From Mesostigma viride (lineage: Eukaryota; Streptophyta; Mesostigmatophyceae; Mesostigmatales; Mesostigmataceae), in assembly GCA_009746045.1 (NCBI GenBank), contig RPFO01000213.1:13157051-13221050 (forward strand): 64,000 bases of DNA, read 5' to 3'. The translations under genes and the position numbers were made by a program. The notes beneath the pieces are model-generated. The model was given only the letters and a program-made list of their open reading frames with translations, did no database searches and had not been told where the DNA came from. Positions within the stretch are counted from its first letter, which is position 1. Every line of letters begins with the position of its first letter. Positions 34,142 to 47,400 of the stretch are shown here, in pieces.

Positions 34142-35882
34142 CCCGTGTTTTTTTACAACGCGATACATCGCGTTGTAGGGTTAGAACGCGATGTATCGCG
34201 TTGTAATCTGACACGTGGCAAACCTATTAAACATGCGATTTTTGGTCTGAAACTTTCAAGATAGGTCAGAAACATCTCATAGAATTCAAGAAAAAATCCT
34301 GGTATTTTTGGTATTTTTTTTGTGACAGCTGCAAACAAATATGTACCACTGAAATCAGGCATTTTCGCGGGACGAAGGTGAAGACGACGGCGATGGCGGC
34401 AGGTAGATCTCGCCAGTTTTCGCGCGAATTTCAGTGGCTGTTGGGTAGCACGACCATGATGATGCGTTCAAAGGTTGATAATTAGGTTTCTACGAGTTTG
34501 TTGAGGTACTGGGGCAAAGGAAACGTAGTTTTTTCCAGTTTCTCACCCAACTTTCATGCGGAAACCCTGGAAACCGGCATACATATTATTACGTCAAGAC
34601 TCGGGTCTGCTGCGGCACCATGCTTGGTATTTCCATGGTGTTTCGACTTCTTAACACATGTTTATTCATTCCGAACGCCCGGACTCTCGGCTAAACCGAG
34701 ATTTGTGCAGACTTTTATTGGATAGCTCCGGGCATGATGGTGCCTGCAAATAGCGTAAGGCGTGACCGTGGCTATTGCTACGGTATGCTGTATTTTCCTG
34801 GAAATGGCCTCTGCCACCGGCTCAATAGTGCTTGCAGGCGTAAGTATATCGTGTTTCTACCTAGTTTCTGCCAGTTTTCCACTTATTTCTACCGACCTCT
34901 GCCCAGCCTCTCTAAGACCGCCATCCTACTCGACGTTGCTTGCATGTCAGCCATAGCAGGTTGCAGTTGTGCAGTATTTAGGTGCTGTATGCGTACGTCG
35001 TCAAGCCGTGCATATATCGTGAGGATTGGATGTTGATGGTTTATACTGCGTTGATTGTGCAAGAAGATCAGCTGGGTGCCCATAATCATGGTGTATAATC
35101 ATGTGTTGTTAGCATCTTGCCACCATTTGCTAGCATGCATTCCAGCGTCATCTTTGCCTGCATGTAAGCTCATGGATCACTCAACCTATCCAAGCCTTGC
35201 ATTACACGTGCCTCTTTCTTTCAGTATTGCACGCGTTATGGAATGAAAACCCAGCACCTCCATTCCCACGAGGCATGTGCTCAACACGTTGTGAGAGTGG
35301 ATGATGCTTTGGCTATGGCTGCCTGATTCAGTCATATTAGGTCATCCAGTCATGATGTTTGATGCATGTTTGATGCTGTATAACTTATACAACACCTTTT
35401 TTCAACGTTTTGACCCTCCAAGCTCACTATGGCCCCGTTTATGGGGCTCGGGTCGTTGCGTAATGTTGTCAAGGGCTCTCATGTTTCCCACTGCGTTGTA
35501 CTGCGTTGTAATTGTGATGCTAATGAAAAATAGCTCCAGTGGCCCAATGGGCCTGAGTTTTGTTTCACAGAGCCTGCATATGTTGCCCATAGCTCGTGCA
35601 AGAAGCCAGATTTTTTTCATGAACCATTTGTGAATAAGCGCATGACTTGTGACCTAGGGTCAAGAAATCGCGGTCATGGTCAGACCCCCCTGTATTCAAA
35701 CCAGTGTATCTCTCTAATGAATAAGCAGTTTGTAGGTCTGAGTAGCTCAAAAAATCCTTTGATTTATGGGCTTTCAGGAAAGTATATACATGACCATGAA
35801 AAAAATTTTTCCTTAGGTGCTATACGCGTTCTAAAAAAAGCTTACAACGCGATATATCGCGTTCTAATTAAAAAAACACGGG
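34142..35882. mobile_element. piggyBac-type non-autonomous element (TTAA duplication)
   Basis: TTAA flanks both ends (34138-34141 and 35883-35886). The termini are inverted: CCCGTGTTTTTTTA on the left and its exact complement on the right. Each is followed by a second palindromic block AACGCGATACATCGCGTT (left) or AACGCGATATATCGCGTT (right). CCC-starting termini with TTAA duplications are the hallmark of piggyBac elements. The 1.74 kb interior contains only short frames. A transposase gene of that family lies at 60244-62728, but I see no shared termini that would pair them. Confidence 0.75.
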
Positions 35883-35886
35883 TTAA

Positions 35887-36217
35887 AAACGCCCCCAGCT
35901 ATTAGGATAAAAATAGGATATTAATCCGGGGGACTTCCGAGCTAGTCGAAGTCAAGTGTGGAAACGCCCTCACTCTGCCACAACTCCTGGACAGAAAACA
36001 CGGGACATCCTGACATGCAAATCTTCCCCTGTTAGTCATGCTAATATCTTATGCACCCCTAGCAACTCTGGTGCAGCATAGAACCACGGCTCAGCATGAA
36101 TCCTCCACACACATGTGCCAGCAGGGCAGCCCCGCGTCAACCATTCATCCAGCCCAGCCACCAAACGTTATTAACACTGTCGACAGCGTCGGCAATGCAC
36201 GGCTTCTCGCGCAGCAA
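35887..36217. other. Short spacer downstream of the RETICULATA-related gene
   Basis: It probably includes the gene's 3' UTR on the minus strand. No element was recognised. Confidence 0.35.
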
Positions 36218-39200
36218 TCATGACGCAGGGGCTGCCGGAGCAGCAGCAGTGGCGGCGGCCGCAGACTTGCGCGCAGCACGGCGGCGCGCGTAAGACGACG
36301 AGGGAGCCCCCGAGGACGATGCACCCTGGGCCGCACCCTCCTGGGCCACGCGGCGGACCACACGGGTGGCCCGCTTGGCATCACTGGCGGTGGTGGTAGT
36401 GGCGGGGGCCCCGGCTACAAGGCCGCCCTTCTTGGCAGACACGGTGGCGGCCGCGGCCAGCGCGCTTACGCCCGCCATCAGCTGGCTGTCCTCCGCCGGA
36501 TAGCCCAGCCATGCGCGGCGCGAGGGCTCGCCGATGCGGATGTTGATGAGCTGCATCAGCGTGGTGCATGAGCGCACGAGCGCTAGCGACTGGAAGCTGG
36601 TCAGCATCCAGCGGTCAAAGCCTGCCAGCAAGTTGTACCTGGAACATAGGACAAAGGGATTACAGCAGCGACGCAAGGCAGGGCAAAAGTAAGTGAGATG
36701 TGCTGGGAATCAGCTCCGCCAGTACACGAAGACACGGCAATGAACAAACACAGAGATGCCAGGATGCTCAAAATGCGTCCTACATCAACAAACCTCATCT
36801 TAAAGGCACCCTCGACCAAGGGCAACACAAAGCAACTTTTAAAATGCGCAAGGGACTTGACCTACGCATTTCAAAAAGAACAACTGTTGCTATTCGGAGA
36901 CTGCCAGCGCTGACATCGCCCATCCCGTTGACTGAATCAGCCCCGTCCCCTTGATACTGTCAAATGCAGAATACGCTATGCGGCAAGGCACACAAGACAT
37001 CCACCCTGCCGCGCGACCATACCTGATGTTGCCTGACAGGCCCATGAACGCGGCGTAGCCCAGCGCGGAGCGGCCCACGTCGCCTGCGGGCAGCGCCGGC
37101 TGGTACTCGCGTGGCCGCGTCGCCAGCAGCGCGCTCTGCACCAGCCCCGACACCGCGCCCGTGGCAAGGCCCATGCCCGACAGCAGTGCCGCCGACAGGG
37201 CAAAGCCCTGCGCGCGCGTGGCCAGCGTGTAGTTGCGCAGCGGGCCCGAGCGGTCAAACACATGGTTGGGCAGCGCATGCAGCGCCGACTGCCAGCCGTA
37301 CTTGTGCGCCGCCCCAAAGGAGCGCGTGGGGGCCACCGTCCAGACCATGGCCGCGTTGGCGGCGGCGAGGGTGAGGATGTTGACGGCGGCCAGGTCCCAC
37401 TCAGCACCCAGCTTGTCACCGCGCGCCTTGACCTCCTGCTGCACCGCAGTGACAAAGGTGATGGCCTGCTCGATGGCCAGCTTGGTGGCAAAAGCCGGAT
37501 CGGCCATCAGCCGGCCGATGAACGCGCGAGAGAGGGGCGCGGGCGTGGCACGGGCGACGGTGCGTGCGAGCGTCGGGCGGATGTCCATCGCCAGGAAGCG
37601 GCTCAACTGCGCCGTGCTCACCAGGCCCTGCGCGCGCGACATGGAATTGCGCAGGCAACGCAGTCGGACACATGGCGCAGGAACGACAACGGTCAGGGGA
37701 CGCGGCTGCAGGGTGGGGAGAAGATTAGACAGCTATCACATCCATGAGATGCGTCCTCATAGCATGTCCGTTGGATACAAACCACTAGGCATATAAAAGG
37801 GGTTGGATGGATGCCAACATGAAGCAGGGTGTTCAAGGGCGTGGGCTGAAATGGACCCAGGGCTATCCAGGGACAAAACAGACAATGTCCACGACACCAC
37901 GGTGTGCACGAAGCCACGCGGGCCATCCCTCCCCAACATCAGCCTGCATGCAGCACGCACTAGCAACGTCAGCTCAATTGCCACCGTGGGCCCATGCCTG
38001 GCCATGAAAGCCGAACAATTTCAGGTGCGCCTCTTCGCGCCAGCGAAGATCATCGATACCATAAAAAGGACACCGTGCCACAGCAACTATTTAGGCAAGG
38101 TGTTGCTCAGCAAGCAACCCTACCGAGTGCAAAACAAACCGCATCGCCACGCAGCGCACACGTGTCCTGCGCGCGGGGAGCCTTTGTGTGTGCAACAGGA
38201 AAGGAAAAGACCCCGGCCACACGCGCCACGGCAGGTGCTTGACGCCACACCCTGACCACCCCCGCGGAAACATGAGCCTTAAGTACGCTAGGCTTGCGCA
38301 ACTGGCAGGGGTGCACTATGCACATGCAACACGCAACAGGGCTTCTGTGATCAGCTGGAACCGCTGGTGTGCCAGAAAAATTGTGGTACTGACACTAGCT
38401 GTATCAATACACGCTTCACACCCGACCTGACCCAGGCACGTAAAGACTCCAGGCAGGAGACCACCGACAACACGGGGCCCCAACAACACCTGTACCACAG
38501 TACCGCAAGCCCTGCTTTTGGGGTGGGGCTACCAGGAATGGGGCGTGCAAGACGCAGTGAGGACATGCAAGACGCTTGTTACAGGCGCGTGAAGTGACCA
38601 CATTCAAACAACACCGACATGGGGATGGCGGGTCCCATGCGCACAAGAGGCTTACCACCACGCCCCTCGCATGCACAGGGTGGATGCCAGCACACAAATC
38701 TGCAGCACACAAATCTGGGTGACTGCTAACCCGAAGCTTTAGTGACTTTGTATGCCTCCTCCTAACACCAGTACAGGACTAGCTGACATCAAACCACATC
38801 ACAGAATGCGACAAAGTCGCACCAAGGCTAAAATAGTGAGGCTAAGATAATGAGACAAAGATAATTACTCCGAGCATAGCACAAGCCCACAAACATGAAT
38901 AAAAAACTAGCTAACAACGATGAGGATTAAACGCACCATTTCAACGGCCTGGCGGAAGCCGACCGGGAGACTTGTGATCGTCCGGTACCATTCTGCGAGG
39001 ACACACTGGATGGTCTTGCGGTCAAACAACTCGGGCAAGACGACCCGCCGCCGGAAAAAACCCTCCTCACCATCATCCCCATCCTCTCCATCATTCATGT
39101 AGTCATCATCATCACCGTCGTCACCATCACCGCCCCCGCCGTTGTTGATAATTTTACCCCCGTTGTTGCCACCACCGTTGTCATCCGTCTGCATCCAAGA

Positions 39201-39912
39201 ATGGCCGGGCGTGTATCCAAATTGGAGCAAAGTGGCATGTTAGCCCACGAAATGCATAAACAAAGAAGGATGGTCCAAAAGGACCAAAACACGCCATCAA
39301 GATTCGCCAGCAAGGTGACTGAAAACAGCGAAACGGCGATCCATACTATCAAGCCCTTCACCTGAAAGCCAAGGTAAGATAAGGATCAGCTGAGCCACAA
39401 CGCCCCTCCGCAAGGGAAAGTTCATGAGGACCTGGCCAGTAATGTGAGCAGAAATGATATGCTAATAGGGAACCCTAGTCATGCATACATACTTTAGCGT
39501 CATATTCCGGCGTGACTTGCGATAGGTCCAACTTCGATTTTTCGAGAGTGGCGCCCTGGAAAGCCCCCATGCCACCAGCCATCATGTGCGACGGTATGAC
39601 CACCCTGGAAAATGCGTCGGACACTCCGTTGCTATCGGAGGAATTTGGATTCACTAGCGCCCCATCGCTAATTGCACGAACGGTGGTACAGGGTTGAGTA
39701 ATCTGAAGCACCACACTCGCTCGTCTGCAACGACGCTTGAGTTCCCCCAAAGACGGGCTGACAAACGCCCGCGCACCAGCCACGTCGTTTTCAGGGTCGT
39801 TGCTAGCAGAGCCATGCCTGTTCGTGCTAACGGTAGGGAACTGCTGCGAAGATCGCGCATGGGCTAGCGCCGGAGCGGCCACCCCAAGCGATAACGACGT
39901 CACCGCTGCCAT
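36218..39912 (-). CDS. RETICULATA-related (DUF3411) plastid-envelope protein, four exons
   Basis: Exons inferred from frame, homology and GT-AG sites: 39912-39493, 39188-38937, 37627-37023 and 36638-36218. They join in frame to 565 codons plus a stop. Exon 1 (MAAVTSLSLGVAAPALAHAR, Ser/Ala/Arg-rich) looks like a plastid transit peptide. Exon 2 is a Gly/Asp-rich acidic linker (DDNGGGNNGG) leading into LPELFDRKTIQCVLAEW. Exons 3-4 hold the DUF3411 core: ADPAFATKLAIEQAITFV, KARGDKLGAEWDLAAVN, SALGYAAFMGLSGNIRYNLL and VRSCTTLMQLINIRIGEPSR. The C-terminus is a long Ala-rich basic tail. Family members are plastid-envelope membrane proteins that affect leaf and plastid development in plants, possibly as transporters; the alga's use is unknown. 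It is divergently arranged with the RING gene. Confidence 0.85.
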
Positions 39913-41484
39913 TCGATCTTCACCCTTCCACAGCGAAAAGCTACAAGATTAAAGACACGCACCAAAGGAACACGTTCCTTGGGCTGTCTGCCTGAATTAA
40001 GAGCCAAGATGAAACTAAAATTCAAGGCGCAGCTTACGATGCACCCCAGCCACAATAGCTGTTATCAGCGTCGAAGACGCTGTGGAAAGGGCGACCTCCG
40101 TCTCACAGCGCAAGCTTTGAGGTGGTTCAGAAGCTGCTCGCTGATTGGCTGCGCGCAGAGTGAACGGTAGCGCTTGGTTTATTGGTGTGTGGAGACCGGA
40201 GCCGACGACGCGCGGGTGCAGCGGTCATCATCTCTAGCGAGAGAATCTCGAGCTCTCCAGTCAATTCTACAGTGTACTCTTGGCCTCTAAAATTCCAAGG
40301 CTGAGCAAATTTCAAGCAAAAAGACAAAATCTCGGGAAACATTGAAATAGTTTGGTACCATGCACAGCCATGCACCGCATGATTGTACCGGAATCCCGGC
40401 AAACATTGATCAAAACCTTTGCTGGGCCGCGCACGAAACTTTTCCTCAGGTGCTCCCTGGTACAAAACTCCGCATATATTTCGGCCGCCACGCGTCTACC
40501 CAACAGACGTTTTGTGATTCTAACCGTAGCAGTACAGGCATTCACGCCTTAAGTTGGTTGGGTTCGAGGTTTTTGAGGGGTCAACCCAACTTGAGGCGTG
40601 AACCCAACTTAAGGCGTGAACGATTCTACTAAATTCTACTGATTTGAACTAAAGATAATTAAACATACTATTCTGAACTACTTTGAACTCAGAATGCCGA
40701 AACCCTATTGAACCCAACTTAAGGCGTGAACACAACTTAAGCCAACCCAACTTAAGGCGTGAATGCCTGTACCGTAGCCCTGCAAGTCAGCCGCCGTACC
40801 CGTCACCCTGTGCTAAGCACGCTGCAGCCAGACATATTGTCTCGCAGGCCTGTCGCAGGCTGTTTGGGTATCTTGCAGTCCTTGCGGATGGATCCCCCCA
40901 ATTCCTCGTGCCATATTCCAACAGCGGGTACGGCCGCTTTAAGGCTTGCCCATGCTCCACGCCCGGGCTACACAGTACGCACGCTGCCCGCTGTCCCCCC
41001 GAAGAATACACGCTGAAGGTCTTGGTTTGCCTCGCTACTGTAGCTTAGAAAACAGAAAAGAGCCTCGCCGCTTGCAATGCCGAGAAAAATTAAATTCGTG
41101 TCTTCCGTTTTGGTCTGCTGATAAACATCTTTTCCTCGCGTTTAAGAGTATGAAATTACGGGCTTGGCGGGATAGCCCGGTTTAGTTTCGAGCATGGGTT
41201 GCGAGGGTTAGGCTTTCGGTACCTCATGGCGTCAAATTCTCGGCTCGTACAGGTCCGGGCGTTGCTGGTCGCGTGATTTCCGATTAAGGTCGGCAAGATA
41301 GAGAGGCAGCAGGGAGCTTGGTACATCGTTAGATCCGTGAGAGGTATGGCATGGACTTGAAGTCAGTGATCGTCGCCAGAATTTCCAGGATATGCCTCGT
41401 TACATTCCAGCTCTTTCCGCCCGCGGGTAAGATTGCACGAAGCACATCGTTGGGATGACGTCGTAGACGATCCTGTCATCCTCG
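39913..41484. promoter_or_regulatory. Divergent intergenic region between two host genes
   Basis: This 1.57 kb region must contain the promoters of the minus-strand RETICULATA-related gene and the plus-strand RING gene. I cannot place a TATA box or start site with confidence. It also carries the 240-bp MITE at 40531-40770. Confidence 0.5.
40531..40770. mobile_element. 240-bp MITE with 8-bp direct repeats
   Basis: The direct repeat ACCGTAGC lies at 40523-40530 and 40771-40778. Inside, ACAGGCATTCACGCCTTAAG at 40534 is the inverted partner of the sequence ending at 40770. Internal AACCCAACTTAAGGCGTG units recur in tandem. It has no coding capacity. Confidence 0.65.
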
Positions 41485-44400
41485 ATGGGTACGACTTCCA
41501 GTACCAGACGAAACAACGCGTCGCAAGGCCGTGCGGGCGCCCGTAGAGCGCAGTCGACGACGCCCACGAACAATAATGCCGCCGACGCTCAGCAATTGCA
41601 GGCCCAGAATGCCAGGCCCCAGCAGACCATGCCCTCCTCTATGGATAGCCAAGCAAATGGCCGAGCCCCTCGGTATCCTCCGTATGCTCCCGGGACTGGC
41701 GGTGCTACTGCCATGCCCCCCAATCCACTGGGGGGATATTACCAGTACGCACGGTATGGAAATCAACGGGTGGTTCCAGTAACCCTGAACCATTACGCTG
41801 GCTGGGGAGGGCCCCAGCCGCCGCACCCTCCGCCGACGATGCGTGCCGAGTCGGCGCCGTTGCGTGTACCCGTGGAGATGCAGCGCACGGCGACGCTTCG
41901 CAACGACATGAACCTGAACCCGAACAGCCTCAAGATTTCTGAGGACCCTGTGGACCCTGGGTACTACAACATATCATTCATCTGTGATTGCTCCATTGCG
42001 TACAGGTACGGACCCTGTCGTCGCTACAAGTGTGCATGGGAAGGCATGCCCCTTCCGCTGCTGTGTTGATTCAACGTGGGTGCTGCCCACTGCCCTGCCA
42101 CGCAGGTGAACCAGCCATCAAAGGACGACCCCCGCGTGGTCTTGATGAGTGGAACGGTTTTGTGTCAAGGTGTCAGGAGGGAGGAGGGAGGAGGGAGGAG
42201 GGAGGAGGAGGAGGGAGGAGGAGGGAGGAGGGAGGAGGGAGGAGGGAGGAGGGAGGAGGGAGGAGGGAGGAGGGAGGAGGGAGGAGGGAGGAGGGAGAGG
42301 GAGGAGGGAGGAGGGAGGAGGGAGGAGGAGGAGGGAGGAGGGGGAGGAGGAGGGGGAGGGGGGGGGGAGGGAGGAGGGAGGAGGGAGGGAGGGAGAGGGG
42401 GGGGGGAGGGGGTTGCAAGCTGGGAGGTGCGTTGATTGTTTCTCGCGCGTGTTTGTGTGAACGAGGGCCAGGGTGCGCGCATCCATGAGGCAGCGAGCAC
42501 AGGCATTGCATTGTAAGGGCTTGTCGTCGCCGCATGCCATCCGACCCGCCCCTCTTCCGACCATGGTGCCCACGCGGTGGGCGGTAACCGGGGGGGGGGG
42601 GGGGTGCACGAGGGCATGGGGGAACGGGGGGGCACGAGGGCATGGGGGAAGGGGGGGGGGCAGTATACTCATCGCATTATGCGGACAAGCAGTTGCCAAG
42701 CACACGATGGTGGCCTGCGGCGGGGCCATGTGCTGCTGCCACCTGGCAGCATCCGGCGGGGGTAGGCATTGGCTCGGGAAGTGCAAGTAAAGGGTGCGGC
42801 AAACAACGCGACTGCTGCAGGTCGTGTTGTCAGTAGCGCGCGGTACTGTGAGGATGCCTGTTGGTAGCTGTAGGTCACATCGGTGATGGGCCGGGCTTAT
42901 TCATCGGTTTTGGTTGTTGTGCCTGCCCTCGCGTGCCCACGGCCTGCCCTTGAGGGCCCACAGCGTGGCATGTCGTGGCCGGTGGTGGCACTGGCCATGG
43001 GGGGTGGGGGAGGGGAGGTTTGCCGCGCTGGGGAGGGGGGCGGTGAGAGGACGTTGTAGCAATAGCATGTGTTATGTCTCGAAAAACCTACATGCGATGC
43101 CATCTCTGTTTGCACACGTGGGTGGCCACACAGGTCTTGCACCGGCCACACAGGTCTTGCACCAGCCACAAAGGTCACATGCAGCCTCCAGACTTGCGTG
43201 CGTGGCCTTGCAGCGTCCGTTGTGTGTGCAGCCGTGGGCACGTACGCTGGGCCTGTGACTCCCAACCCCCCATGCGGGGCGCGCCCCCCCTGCCATGTGC
43301 TTGCTGGGGCTGTGTTGGCCCCCACATCACCCCCACCCACCGCAAGACCCGCCTTGTGCTCCCCCGTGTAAAGTCATCCGCCTGCTCACCTCCACGCACT
43401 GGACTCACACGCACATACCCTGTATTTGCACTTTGCCCCCTGTCGCTGCTCCCCTTCTCCCCCCCGCGCCATGTGCCACCTTTCAGCGTGTCCATCTTCT
43501 TCATGGCCAAGGAGCAGGCCGGCAACGCGCTCGTGTGCCTGCCCACGGACACGGAGCCGGTGCAGTTCCCCGCGCCCACGCCGCGCCAGTACTTCCCAAA
43601 GGGGCTCGGCACCCACTTCAAGCAGCCGCCAGGCGCGCGCCTGGGCCTGAACGTGGGCCTGTACCACCCGCAGAAGCTGATGCACCCGCACCTGGCGGAC
43701 ACGGAGGGTGGGGAGGAGGTGTTCCCCATCATCGTGCGTCTGGAGGCGGACCCGGTGGCGATTCCGGCGCACGGCACGCGGCCCAGCGCGCTGCGGTGAG
43801 TTATGGTGCCACCTGTCGGCTCCATTGCTGTCCACTGCCGCATGTGCTCATGTGGGGATGATGTTGCTCGCGGTGGCTCCTGCGTGTACTAGAGGTGTTT
43901 GCGTGTTCTCATGTCATATGAAACTCCTGCCACGCTGGCAGCATCGATAGGTGCTGGCCACGCCCGCACGCGGCAAAGGGCATGTGCGTGGTCGGTGTAC
44001 GGGATGCGGCCACCCGCAGTCCGACCGGCTTGCCCTCTTGCTACTGGCAGAGGCACCCTTGCGGGCGGGCATCCCCCCGCAGTCCCCCAGTGTGCACACT
44101 GCTGGTAAGTGGCAACCGTGCGGGGACCATGGCGGGGTCGATGACGTTACCACGGATGTCCTTGTAGCATAGCCACCATTGTACCCAGAAAACCAACAAG
44201 TCGTCTGCTTTAAGTGCACATCACGCTAAAGTGCTTTGAGTGCACATCACGTTCAAGTGCTTTGAGTGCACATCACGTTCAAGTGCTTTGAGTGCACATC
44301 ACGTTCAAGTGCTTTGAGTGCACATCACGTTCAAGTGCTTTGAGTGCACATCACGTTCAAGTGCTTTGAGTGCTCATCACGTGCCTATTGACACCTTCCA

Positions 44401-47400
44401 CTGGTTTGCAGCGCTGCCAGGTAAGTGGTGGGGCCAATCGGGGAGCCAAGGGTTCGAGTGGGTGGGTTTTAGGGTCTAGGGCCCAGGGGGTGGGTGGGTT
44501 CACAAGAGCGGCTGCAGTGACGTGTCTGCCGCGCATGGCGCGTGGCGCGGCGCGTTGTTGCACCCTGGGAACATCCGTGTGGGCCACTGCTGGCATGTGG
44601 GAGCACCAGGGCATGCATCCGACACGGCAAGTAGTGGGGCAGGTTGGGGGGTGGCCGCGGCTCCTACGCGGCCCCCCCATGTCGGTGCGCACAGTCTTGC
44701 CGCATGTGCACACGTTGGGGCCACGGTCGCTGTGTGTGGTTGCGCCAACGGCCCCTGCGGTGCGGCTCGGGGCGGAGGCAGCCCTGCACGCCGCAGCATG
44801 TGCGCGCACGCTCTGGTGGCGTGGAGCGCTGCGCGGCATATGCACTGGGAGGTCTGCTCCGTCCATCGTGCATACTTCCTGGCTGCCCCTGCCAGCATGA
44901 CACGCGTGGGGTGCACGCGGCCGCATCCCCCGCCACGGCTTCCCCACCGCGGCATGGCCATCCCACCCCCACCCACACAGCCCCGCGCTGGTGGCTAACA
45001 TTCGGGAGGGAGGCAGTAGGTGTTCACGGAGGCACCATTGTCACTATCAGGGTCGTTGGGTTCTGGCTGGGATGTGTGAGCAACGCGTGTGCGGGGATGT
45101 GTGAGCAACGCGTGTGCGGGGATGTGTGAGCAACGTGTGTGCGGGGATGTGTGAGCAACGTGTGTGCGGGGATGTGTGAGCAACGTGTGCGGGGATGTGT
45201 GAGGAACGTGTGTGCGGGGATGTGTGAGCAACGTGTGTGCGGGGATGTGTGAGCAACGCGTGTGCGGGGATGTGTGAGCAACGTGTGTGCGGGGATGTGT
45301 GAGCAACGTGTGTGCGGGGATGTGTGAGCAACGTGTGTGCGGGGATGTGTGAGCAACGCGTGTGCGGGGATGTGTGAGCAACGTGTGTGCGGGGATGTGT
45401 GAGCAACGTGTGTGCGGGGATGTGTGAGCAACGTGTGTGCGGGGATGTGTGAGCAACGTGTGTGCGGGGATGTGTGAGCAACGCGTGTGCGGGGATGTGT
45501 GAGCAACGCGTGTGCGGGGATGTGTGAGCAACGTGTGTGCGGGGATGTGTGAGCAACGTGTGCGGGGATGTGTGAGGAACGTGTGTGCGGGGATGTGTGA
45601 GCAACGTGTGTGCGGGGATGTGTGAGCAACGCGTGTGCGGGGATGTGTGAGCAACGTGTGTGCGGGGATGTGTGAGCAACGTGTGTGCGGGGATGTGTGA
45701 GCAACGTGTGTGCGGGGATGTGTGAGCAACGTGTGTGCGGGGATGTGTGAGCAACGTGTGTGCGGGGATGTGTGAGCAACGCGTGTGCGGGGATGTGTGA
45801 GCAACGTGTGTGCGGGGATGTGTGAGCAACGTGTGTGCGGGGATGTGTGAGCAACGTGTGTGCGGGGATGTGTGAGCAACGTGTGTGCGGGGATGTGTGA
45901 GCAACGCGTGTGCGGGGATGTGTGAGCAACGTGTGTGCGGGGATGTGTGAGCAACGTGTGTGCGGGGATGTGTGAGCAACGTGTGTGCGGGGATGTGTGA
46001 GCAACGCGTGTGCGGGGATGTGTGAGCAACGTGTGTGCGGGGATGTGTGAGCAACGTGTGTGCGGGGATGTGTGAGCAACGTGTGTGCGGGGATGTGTGA
46101 GCAACGCGTGTGCGGGGATGTGTGAGCAACGTGTGTGCGGGGATGTGTGAGCAACGTGTGTGCGGGGATGTGTGAGCAACGTGTGTGCGGGGATGTGTGA
46201 GCAACGTGTGTGCGGGGATGTGTGAGCAACGCGTGTGCGGGGATGTGTGAGCAACGCGTGTGCGGGGATGTGTGAGCAACGTGTGTGCGGGGATGTGTGA
46301 GCAACGTGTGTGCGGGGATGTGTGAGCAACGTGTGTGCGGGGATGTGTGAGCAACGTGTGTGCGGGGATGTGTGAGCAACGTGTGTGCGGGGATGTGTGA
46401 GCAACGTGTGTGCGGGGATGTGTGAGCAACGTGTGTGCGGGGATGTGTGAGCAACGTGTGTGCGGGGATGTGTGAGCAACGCGTGTGCGGGGATGTGTGA
46501 GCAACGTGTGTGCGGGGATGTGTGAGCAACGCGTGTGCGGGGATGTGTGAGCAACGTGTGTGCGGGGATGTGTGAGCAACGTGTGTGCGGGGATGTGTGA
46601 GCAACGTGTGTGCGGGGATGTGTGAGCAACGTGTGTGCGGGGATGTGTGAGCAACGTGTGTGCGGGGATGTGTGAGCAACGTGTGTGCGGGGATGTGTGA
46701 GCAACGCGTGTGCTGGGATGTGTGAGCAACGTGTGTGCGGGGATGTGTGAGCAACGTGTGTGCGGGGATGTGTGAGCAACGTGTGTGCGGGGATGTGTGA
46801 GCAACGCGTGTGCGGGGATGTGTGAGCAACGTGTGTGCGGGGATGTGTGAGCAACGTGTGTGCGGGGATGTGTGAGCAACGTGTGTGCGGGGATGTGTGA
46901 GCAACGTGTGTGCGGGGATGTGTGAGCAACGTGTGTGCGGGGATGTGTGAGCAACGCGTGTGCGGGGATGTGTGAGCAACGCGTGTGCGGGGATGTGTGA
47001 GCAACGTGTGCGGGGATGTGTGAGCAACGTGTGTGCGGGGATGTGTGAGGAACGCGTGTGCTGGGATGTGTGAGCAACGTGTGTGCGGGGATGTGTGAGC
47101 AACGTGTGTGCGGGGATGTGTGAGCAACGTGTGTGCGGGGATGTGTGAGCAACGCGTGTGCTGGGATGTGTGAGCAACGTGTGTGCGGGGATGTGTGAGC
47201 AACGTGTGTGCGGGGATGTGTGAGCAACGCGTGTGCGGGGATGTGTGAGGAACGCGTTTGCGGGGCCGGCGCATGCCTAGCGGCCACGACGGGACACGAA
47301 GCAGGGATGCGTGGCTGGCTGCGCGACAAGCGTCCAAGGAAACGGCACCTTCCAGCAACCATGCACTGTTTTTTGCCCTCTGCCAAGCAGGTAGCCCGTT

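Noticed and set aside
36890-37642. Independent 250-codon gene starting at ATG 37642
   Set aside because: Its first codons lie before a good acceptor at 37628. Joining to 38937-39188 and 39493-39912 restores a RETICULATA-related protein in frame.
42118-42786. Pro/Ser- or Gly/Arg-rich frames of 100-220 codons
   Set aside because: They arise from the GGGAGGA polypurine tract and nearby G runs inside intron 1.
45070-47265. CRISPR-like array
   Set aside because: Units are contiguous with no unique spacers, there are no cas genes, and the locus is a eukaryotic intron.
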